Assembly: GCA_009823505.1 (NCBI GenBank)
Contig: VZQC01000344.1
Location: forward strand, 50,843-114,842
Reading direction: 5' to 3'
Source: Rhizomys pruinosus
Lineage: Eukaryota; Chordata; Mammalia; Rodentia; Spalacidae
DNA length: 64,000 nucleotides
Positions within the stretch are counted from its first letter, which is position 1, and each line of letters opens with the position of its first letter. The notes below the pieces were generated by a model. It saw only the letters and a program-made list of their open reading frames with translations. It searched no databases and was not told where the DNA came from. A program made the translations under genes and the position numbers. This document shows positions 11,831 through 64,000 of this stretch, piece by piece.

Positions 11831-13817
11831 AAAGGAATCCCCAGAGCTGATGCAGGTGTACCAACCCTGCTCCCATTCTGACATGTGTCCTTGGCCCTTT
11901 GACTGGGGAGTTGCCAATGACCCCCTGCTGCTAGCATTTTGCACATGTATGAGTCTGTCTTGATTTGAGAAGTGACTTACTTGGTTCTGATTTGTCAGGA
12001 AACTTCAAGGCCATGTGATCATCATGTCTATCAAGAGGAAATATGAGTCCTGGGCTGAGTACTAGACCCACAATAAATTTGGTTGCTAACACTGGGAATG
12101 ACCTTTACCTGCTTGCCCAATTCATGTGTTGAAATCCATGATCATAGTCTCTGAGGTCTTGAAAACGAAATATGTCCTTTAAGTTCCTTGCAGAAATGAG
12201 TTATACTAGCAATAATACCCTAGCAAGGTTTAAAGGACCAAGAAATAGGTATTTGCAGACTAGGAACTGAGGCTCAGTGGGGTAAGGGAGTGTCCTAGAG
12301 TTTCACATTCAGTAGCACCGGAGACCAAAGGCCCAATAACTCAGGTTCCAGTGGCCTGCCTACAGGTATGGATTCTGACCATGTGACCTGGCCCATAGGA
12401 CCACTCCACATGCTGCTAGTATTGAGACAGATGGGTCTGTGCATTCATGACATCAATGAAACTCTGATGTGGCAGCTTCAATGCCATGATGAGGTGCTAT
12501 TCCTGGCATGCAGGAGTCTCAGGCTGCTTGGACTGCCCGTTCAGTGCCGTTTATGGGCGAGGCAGCCCTTGCTGACATGGCTAATTTGGTTTGCTCTTGG
12601 CCCTATGTTCTTTCTCTTTTAGTGTGCCCCTGACTTCCATGGAAACATGACTAGGTCTTGCCAGCTGGCAGCATCGATGAGCTGGTCAGAACCTAGCCCT
12701 GAAGGGGTCCAGAGGGTGGCATATCCCAGAGAGGAAGGCTGCTCTGCCTTAGCACAGTCTAGGCCTTGTTTTCTATTATACCCACACCTCTGAGCCTCCC
12801 AGACTCTCTCAAGGCCTGGGGGGTGGGGGCTTCAGCTGTGGCTGCTCAGGGCAGCATCCAATTCCACAGTCTGGACCTTTGCACTCCTTCACCTTTGGGT
12901 CTCATGATACCACAAAAGCCCATGAGACCACCATAGCCCACCCTCACTGGCCCTTCTGCAAGCCAGAGAGGAGGAAAAGTGGAAGAACAGAGTACAGGGC
13001 ACTTGCTGATAACCGAGTTTTCACCCTCATCTGATGCCAAAACCACGAGACTTAGCAGGGGGTCCCTAGGCTTTCCTCACTGGAGGTGGAGCCTCAAATA
13101 GTATTGTATAGACCCAGACTGTCCTTGGATTAATGAGACGACGCCGGCTGACCTTCCTCCAGGAAAGACAGGTTGAGAGTCCCTACCACTTGGCTTCTGT
13201 CCTGTTGCCCAATCCTCTTTCCTACCATTACAGCAATCCTGAAAGGTAGATAAACCTGAGCAGTCCAGATAGATTAACTAATTTGCCTGAGGTTTGACAG
13301 AGAGCTACTAAGGAACAAGAAAGATAGTCCAATCCACAGCAGGTGGCCCCTCAACCCCTACCTGTAAGCCACTTGACTAGCCCCAAGGTGTTTTGCCCAA
13401 GATATGCTTCAGTCCCGCCCTCTCAATCCTTCAGTGCTGGCTCAGCTCAATACTGGTCTCCATGAAACTGTGGAGGCTATCTTGCTGCTAGCTCTTTTCC
13501 CATACTCCCTGGGGCCGGAGTCTGTTCTGTGGTATGCTGTTAGTGATTGAGTACAACAGAGCATTCCTGGTAGCCCCCAAACTCTATCTTCTCCAGGTAG
13601 GCAACCGTGCCAGTCAGCAGAGGAAGGCCTAATGAGAGCATATTCCCTGGTCTTTCTTGTTTATTCAAGACTCCGCGGACTCTTGCCACCCCTGATACCT
13701 GAAGAAAAGTGTATGATCTTGGTGTTCTAGGAATTACATAGGGCCTCTATGAATTCCTTTTCTAGTTTGTCATGAAGTACCTGAAGCTGGGTACATTGTA
13801 AAAAAAAAAGATACTCA

Positions 13818-13971
13818 AGCTGGGCATGGTGGCGCACGCCTTTAATCCTAGCACTTGGGAGGCAGAGGCAGGCGGATCTTTGTGAGTTCAAGGCCAGCCT
13901 GGTCTACAGAGTGAGTTCCAGGACAGCTGGGGCCACAGGGAGACCCTGTCTCGAAAACACCAAAAAAAAAG
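13818..13971 (+). mobile_element. B1 SINE
   Basis: Near-complete B1 beginning GCTGGGCATGGTGGCGCACG and ending GACCCTGTCTCGAAAACACC with an A tail. Confidence 0.95.
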
Positions 13972-14080
13972 TTACTCATTTAGCTCACAGAGGTGAACAC
14001 TTAAGAGCAGGGTACTGGCATCAGCTTGGCTCTGTTGAGGACCTCGAGGCTGATGGCATCACAGTCACGACAGGAGAACC

Positions 14081-14085
14081 TGTGT

Positions 14086-14133
<48 letters not shown>

Positions 14134-14184
14134 TGTGTCTGTGAGAGAGAGAGAGACAGGCAGACAGACAGAGACAGAGACAGA
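14081..14184 (+). repeat. (TG)n followed by GA/CAGA-rich simple repeat
   Basis: A TG tract of about 50 bases runs into GAGAGAGAGACAGGCAGACA-type sequence. It lies 420 bases upstream of exon 2. Confidence 0.9.
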
Positions 14185-14278
14185 TTGAATTACCTAATTA
14201 CTTGCTGTCAAACCTTACTTCTCCATCTTTCTGTCTCTGTCTCTGTGTATGTATGTGTATGTATGCATGTATGTATGT

Positions 14279-14375
14279 GAGACAAGGTCTTTCGGTTATC
14301 CTGGAGCTCACCCATTTGTCTACAAGGCTAGCTGCCTTTCCAGTGCTAGGATTTTAAACATGTGCCTCCACAGCC
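14279..14375 (-). mobile_element. Diverged B1-like fragment
   Basis: GAGACAAGGTCTTTCGGTTA, CCTGGAGCTCACC and AGTGCTAGGATTTTAAACAT follow the order of an antisense B1 with many changes. Confidence 0.6.
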
Positions 14376-14645
14376 TGCTTTTTTACATGAATGCTTTACA
14401 TGGAGATTGAAGTCAGGTCATCATGCTTGCTTATGTGTCAAGCACTTTACTGAGTTCTCCCCATCCCCCAAACCTTACTTCTTAACATCACCACATTGGG
14501 CACACGAACACTTAGAGGACAAAGCACACCCAAATCATACTGGTGACCCAAAATCTATTACAGATTCATGAAATGACAAGTATGTGTTGTCTTCGTCCTA
14601 GGAGTCCACTGAATTTCCTAACAGCTGGGATAGCAAGCAAGCAGC

Positions 14646-58496
<43,851 letters not shown>

Positions 58497-61400
58497 GCTC
58501 ACCCCTGTTCCTAGCATGGTCTTAGAGTGGTTGCTCACCCCTGTTTCTAGCGTGGTCGTAGACGGTTGCTCACCCCTGTTCCTGGCATGGTCTTAGAGAG
58601 GTTGTTCACCCCTGTTCCTAGCATGTTCTTAGAGAGGTTGCTCACCCATGTTCCTAACATGGTCTTAGGCATGTTGCTTACCCCTGTTCCTAGCATGGTT
58701 TTAGACAGGTTGCTCACCCCTCGTCCTAGCATGGTCTTAGACAAGTTGCTCACCCCTGTTCCTAGCTTGGTCTTAGAGAGGTTGCTCACCCCTGTTCCTA
58801 GCGTGGTCTTAGAGAGGTTGCTCACCCCTGTTCCTAGCATGGTCTTAGAAAGGTTGCTCACCCCTGTTACTAACATGGTCTTAGAGAGGTTGCTCACGCC
58901 TGTTCCTAGCATGGTCTTAAACAGTTGCTCACCCCTCTTCATAGCATGGTCTTAGACAGGTCGCTCACCGGCTGTTGCCCTTAAGCAAGATCTTAGACAG
59001 GGTTCGCTCACACCCTGTCCGATACCATCGTCTAGAGAGGTGCTCACCCCCTGTTCCTTAGCACTGGTGCTATCTAGAACTCACGTATGGTCTTAGAGCA
59101 GGGTTGCTCACCCTGTATCCTAGCCATGTCTCATAGACAGGTGTGCTCACCCCCTTGTTCCTAACATGGTCTTTAGACAGTTTCTCACCCCATCGTTCCT
59201 AGGCTAATTCGGTCTTAGACAGGATTGCTCACCCTTTTCCTAGGCATGGTTCTTAAGCAGGTTGCTCACCCCTGTTTCTAGCATGGTCTTAGAGAGGTTG
59301 CACACCCCTGTTCCTAACATGGTCTTACACAGGTTGCTCACACCTGTTCCTACCATGGTCTTACAGAGGTTGCTCACCCCTATTCCTAACATTGTCTTAG
59401 ACAGGTTGCTCACACCCTGTTCCTAGCATGGTCTTAGACAGGTTGCTCCCCCCTCTTCCTAGCATGGTCTTAAACAGTTGCTCACCCCTGTTCCTAGCAT
59501 TGTCTTAGACAGGTTGCTCACACCCTGTTCCTAGCATGGTCTAAGACAGTTGCTCACCCCTGTTCCCAGCATGGTCTTAGACAGGTTACTCACCCCTGTT
59601 CCTAGCATAGTCTTAGACAGGTTGCTCACCCTGTTTCTAGCCGATGGTCTTCTACGAGAGAGGTTGCTCACCCCTTTTCCTAGCTTGGTCTTAGACAGGT
59701 TGCTCAACCCTGTTCCTAGCGTGGTCTTAGATAGGTTGCTCACCCTTGTTCCTAGCATGGTCTTAGGGAGGTTGCTCACCCCTGTTCTTAGCATGGTCTT
59801 AGACAGTTGCCCACCCCTCTTCCTAGCATGGACTTAGACAGCATGCTCACCCCTGTTACTAACATGGTCTTAGACAGGTTCCTCACCCCTGTTCCTAGCA
59901 TAGTCTTACAGAGGTTGCTCACCCCTATTCCTAACATGGTCTTAGACAGGTGGCTCACCCCTGTTCCTAGCATGGGCTTAGACAGGTTGCTCACCCTCTT
60001 TCCATAGCATGGTCTGAGAGAGGTTGCTCACCCCTGTTCCTAGCATGGTCTTAGACAGGTTGCTCACCCCTGTTCCTAGCATGGTCTTAGAGAGGGTGCT
60101 CACCCCTGTTCCTAACATTGTCTTAGACAGGTTGCTCACCCCTTTTCCTAGCATGGTCTTAGAGAGGTTTCTCACCCCTGTTCCTAGCATTGTCTTAGAC
60201 AGGTTGCTCAGCCCTGTTCTTTAGGATGGTCTTAGAGAGGTTGCTCACCCCTTTTCCTAACATTTCTCTAGACATGTTGCTCGACCCCCTGTTCATAACA
60301 TGGTCTTAGACAGGTTGCTCACCCCTGTTCCTAGCATGGTCTTAGACAGGTTGCTCACCCCTGTTCCTACCATGGTCTTAGAGAGGTTGCTCACCCCTGT
60401 TCCTAGCATGGTCTTAGACAGGTTGCTCACCCCTGTTCCTAGCATGGTCTTAGACAGTTTGCTCACACCTGTTCCTAGCATGGACTTAGACAGGATGCTC
60501 ACCCCAGTTCCTAACATGGTCTTAGAGAGGTTGCTCACCCCTGTTCCTAGCATGGTCTTAGACAGGTTGCTCACCCCTGTTCCTAGCATGGTCTTAGAGA
60601 GGTTGCTCACCCCTGTTCCTAGCATGGTCTTACAGAGGTTGCTCACCCCTCTTCCTAGCATGGTCTTAGACAGGTTGCTCACCCCTGTTCCTAGCATGGT
60701 CTTAGAGAGGTTGCTCACCCCTGTTCCTAGCATGGTCTTAGAGAGGTTGCTCACTCCTGTTCCTAGCATGGTCTTAGACAGGTTGCTCACCCCTGTTCCT
60801 AGCATTTGTCTTAGACAGGTTGCTCACCCCTGTTCCTAGCATGGTCTTACACAGGTTGCTCACACCTGTTCCTACCATGGTCTTAGACAGGTTGCTCACC
60901 CCTGTTCCTAGCATGGTCTTAGAGAGGTTGCTCACCCCTGTTCCTAGCATGGTCTTAGAGAGGTTGCTCACCCCTGTTCCTAACATGGTCTTAGACAGGT
61001 TGCTCACCCCTGTTCCTAGCATGGTCTTAGACAGTTGCTCACCCCTGTTCCTAGCATGGTCTTAGACAGGTTGATCACCCCTGTACCTAACATGGTCTTA
61101 GACAGGTTGCTCACCCCGTTTCCTAGCATGGTCTTAGCAGTGCTCCACCCCTGTTCCTAGCATGGTGTTAGAGAGGTTGCTCACCCCTGCTCCTAGCATG
61201 GTCTTAGACAGGTTGCTTACCCCTGTTCCTAGCATTTGTCTTAGACAGGTTGCTCACCCCTGTTCCTAGCATGGTCTTAGAGAGGTTGCTCACCCTGTTC
61301 CTAGCATGGTCTAAGACAGTTGCTCACCCCTGTTCCCAGCATGGTCTTAGACAGGTTACTCACCCTTTCCTAGTATGGTCTTAGACAGGTTGCTTACCCC

Positions 61401-64000
61401 TGTTCCTAGCATGGTATTAGAGAGGTTGCTCACCCCTGTTCCTAGCATGGTCTTAGACAGGTTGCTCACCCCTGTTCCTAGCATGGTCTTAGACAGTTGC
61501 CCACCCCTCTTCCTAGCATGGACTTAGACAGGTTGCTCACCCCTGTTCCTAGCATTGTCTTAGAGAGGTTGCTCACCCATGTTCCTAACATGGTCTTAGG
61601 CATGTTGCTTACCCCTGTTCCTAGCATGGTATTAGAGAGGTTGCTCACCCCTTTTCCTAGCTTGGTCTTAGACAGTTGCTCACCCTTGTTCCTAGCATGG
61701 TCTTAGACAGGTGCTCACCCCTGTTCCTAGCATGGTCTTAGACAGGTTGCTCACCCCTGTTCCTAGCGTGGTCTTAGACAGGTTGCTCACCCCTGTTCCT
61801 AGCATGGACTTAGACAGCATGCTCACCCCTGTTACTAACATGGTCTTAGACAGGTTGCTCACCCCTGTTCCTAGCATGGTCTTAGAGAGGTTGCTCACCC
61901 CTGTTCCTAGCATGGTCTTAGAGAGGTTGCTCACCCCTGTTCCTAGCGTGGTCTTAGACAGGTTGCTCACCCCTGTTCCTAGCATGGTCTTAGAGAGGTT
62001 GCTCACCCCTGTTCCTAGCATGGTCTTAGACAGGTTGCTCACCCCTGTTCCTAGCATGGTCTTAGACAGGTTGCTCACCCCTGTTCCTAGCATGGTCTTA
62101 GACAGGTTGCTCACCCTGTTCCTAGCATGGTCTTAGACAGGTTGCTCACCCCTGTTCCTAGCATGGTCTTAGAGAGGTTGCTCACCCCTATTCCTAACAT
62201 GGTCTTAGACAGGTTGCTCACCCTGTTCCTAGCATGGTCTTAGACAGGTTGCTCACCCCTGTTCCTAGCATGGTCTTAGACAGGTTGCTCACCCCAGTTC
62301 CTAACATGGCCTTAGACAGGTTGCTCACCCATGTTCCTAACATGGTCTTAGAAAGGTTGCTCACCCCTCTTCCTAGCATGGTCTTAGACAGGTTGCTCAC
62401 CCTGTTCCTAGCATGGTCTTAGACAGGTTGCTCACCCCTGTTCCTAACATGGTCTTAGACAGTTGCTCACCCCTGTTCCTAGCATGGTCTTAGACAGGTT
62501 GCTCACCCCTGTTCCTAGCATGGTCTTAGACAGTTGCTCACCCCTCTTCCTAGCATGGTCTTAGACAGGTTGCTCACCCCTGTTCCTAGCATGGTCTTAG
62601 ACAGGTTGCTCACCCCTGTTCCTAGCATGGTCTTAGGTTGCTCACCCCTGTTCCTAGGCATGGTCTTAGACAGGTGCTCACCCCTGTTCCTAGCATGGTC
62701 TTAGACAGGTTGCTCACCCCTGTTCCTAGCATGGTCTTAGACAGGTTGCTCAACCTGTTCCTAGCATGGTCTTAAACAGTTGCTCACCCCTGTTCCCAGC
62801 ATGGTCTTAGACAGGTTACTCACCCCTGTTCCTAGCATAGTCTTAATCATACCCGTATTAGCATGGTCTTTAAAGTGCTCATCCCCCCATCGACATGGTC
62901 TAAAGTTTCACCCCTGTTTCTAGCGTGCTCTTAGACAGGTTGCTCACCCCTGTTCATAGCATGGTCTTAGACAGGTTGCTTACCCCTGTTCCTAGCATGG
63001 TATTAGAGAGGTTGCTCACCCCTTTTCCTAGCGTGGTCTTAGACTGGTTGCTCACCCCTGTTCCTGGCATGGTCTTAGAGAGGTTGTTCACCCCTGTTCC
63101 TAGCATGTTCTTAGAGAGGTTGCTCACCCATGTTCCTAACATGGTCTTAGGCATGTTGCTTACCCCTGTTCCTAGCATGGTATTAGAGAGGTTGCTCACC
63201 CCTTTTCCTAGCATGGTCTTAGAGAGTTTGCTCACCCCTGTTCCTATCATGGTCTTAGAGAGGTTGCCCACCCCTGTTCCTAGCATGGTATTAGAGAGGT
63301 TGCTCACCCCTTTTCCTAGCTTGGTCTTAGACAGGTTGCTCAACCCTGTTCCTAGCGTGGTCTTAGATAGGTTGCTCACCCCTGTTTTTCCTGCATGGTC
63401 TTAGAGAGGTTTGCTCACCCCTGTTCCTAGAATGTTCTTAGACAGGTTGCTCACCACTGTTCAGCTCTATCTGCAATCGTCTTAGACAGGTTTTGCGTTA
63501 CAACGACCCTGTGTCGCCTTAGCTCTATATATCTCACCCTTTCCTAGCATGTGTCTATGAGAGTGCTCACCTCTTCTAACATGGTCTTATCTATGTTGCT
63601 CACCCCTGTTCATAACATGGTCTTAGACAGGTGCTCACCCCTGTTCCTAACATGGTCTTAGACAGGTTCCCGTTCACATCAGAGAGGTTGCTCACCCCTG
63701 TTCATAACATGGTCTTAGAAAGGTTGCTCACCCCTCTTCCAAGCATGGTCTTAGACAGGTTGCTCACCCCTGTTCCTAGCATGGACTTAGACAGGATGCT
63801 CACCCCAGTTCCTAACATGGTCTTAGACAAGTTGCTCACCCTGTTCCTAGCATGGTCTTAGAAAGGTTGCTCACCCCTCTTCCAAGCATGGTCTTAGACA
63901 GGTTACTCACCCCTGTTCCTAGCATAGTCTTACAGAGGTTGCTCACCCCTATTCCTAACATGGCCTTAGACAGGTTGCTCACCCCTGTTCCTAGCATTGT
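58497..64000 (+). repeat. 36-bp satellite array, about 150 units, continuing past the window
   Basis: Units are built from TTGCTCACCCCTGTTCCTAG and CATGGTCTTAGACAGG. Unlike the 42-bp array, units vary: GACAGG alternates with GAGAGG, CCTAGC with CCTAAC, and single-base deletions shift the period. Damaged stretches occur at about 58965-59260, 62845-62925 and 63455-63600. The period gives recurring short ORFs (MVLDRLLTPVPS-like on plus, MLGTGVSNLSKT-like on minus), which are repeat artefacts. The array lies in the intron before the missing LIM exons. Confidence 0.96.

Larger units (their letters stand above)
174..14601 (+). other. Intron 1, no exon recognised
   Basis: This 14.4-kb stretch separates the GC-rich first exon from the start-codon exon. 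It contains B1, B3 and B4-type SINEs, three GT-rich simple repeats and one small nested retroinsert, all listed separately. The remaining sequence is unique, and I see no conserved open reading frame or RNA gene in it. ORFs of 60-150 codons on both strands here lack recognisable domains and overlap each other in several frames. Confidence 0.7.

Noticed and set aside
58547..63861. Many short ORFs with LLTPVPS or GVSNLSKT repeats
   Set aside because: Artefacts of the 36-bp array. Frames break whenever a unit loses one base, and both strands behave alike.

Overview
The window is rodent genomic DNA. It is full of B1, B3/B2-class and B4/ID-type SINEs and has spliced exons with GT-AG introns. The SINEs point to a muroid rodent. 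Several B1 copies differ from the usual mouse form as I remember it, but I cannot name the species. All coding signal belongs to one plus-strand gene, which I recognise as Znf185 (Zfp185), encoding a LIM-domain, actin-cytoskeleton-associated protein that is X-linked in mammals. The recognition rests on conserved blocks translated across exact exon boundaries, such as [51 protein letters not shown] and [15 protein letters not shown].

Layout. Positions 1-173 are a GC-rich, probably 5'-untranslated first exon. Intron 1 (about 14.4 kb) holds only SINEs, simple repeats and one perfect CTCF-consensus match. The start codon is at 14646. Coding exons 3-10 are small and lie between 14.8 and 20.9 kb. 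Exon 11 (22180-23004) is unusually large, because it is almost entirely a 20-copy, 13-residue coding tandem repeat. Exons 12-15 follow to 33.5 kb. Next comes a 3.5-kb near-identical second copy of the 29.8-33.3 kb segment, including exact second copies of exons 13 and 14. It sits inside a unit bounded by a 15-bp direct repeat, a poly-T tract and a truncated B1. Exons 16 and 17 (198 nt each) are tandem duplicates of each other, and each is preceded by a homologous YY1/NRF1/CTCF-like module. Exons 18 and 19 complete the coding sequence visible here. The C-terminal LIM-domain exons are not in the window and should lie to the right.

Two large intronic satellites dominate the right half. One is a 42-bp array of about 74 units (51371-54482), with roughly 2.4 kb essentially identical from unit to unit. 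The other is a 36-bp array of about 150 units (58497 to the window end, still open). Together with the 39-bp coding repeat, a 43-bp minisatellite in intron 4, the 3.5-kb block copy and the exon 16/17 duplication, the gene has been duplicated in tandem at nearly every length scale. After the first coding intron every coding intron is in the same phase (after codon position 2), so every internal exon from exon 4 to exon 19 is frame-neutral. That helps explain how the gene tolerates this.

Limits: homology statements come from recognition of protein blocks, not from a search. SINE borders are approximate. No other protein-coding gene, tRNA or rRNA is supported. The very long ORFs in the 42-bp and 36-bp arrays are artefacts of stop-free repeat units whose lengths are multiples of three.
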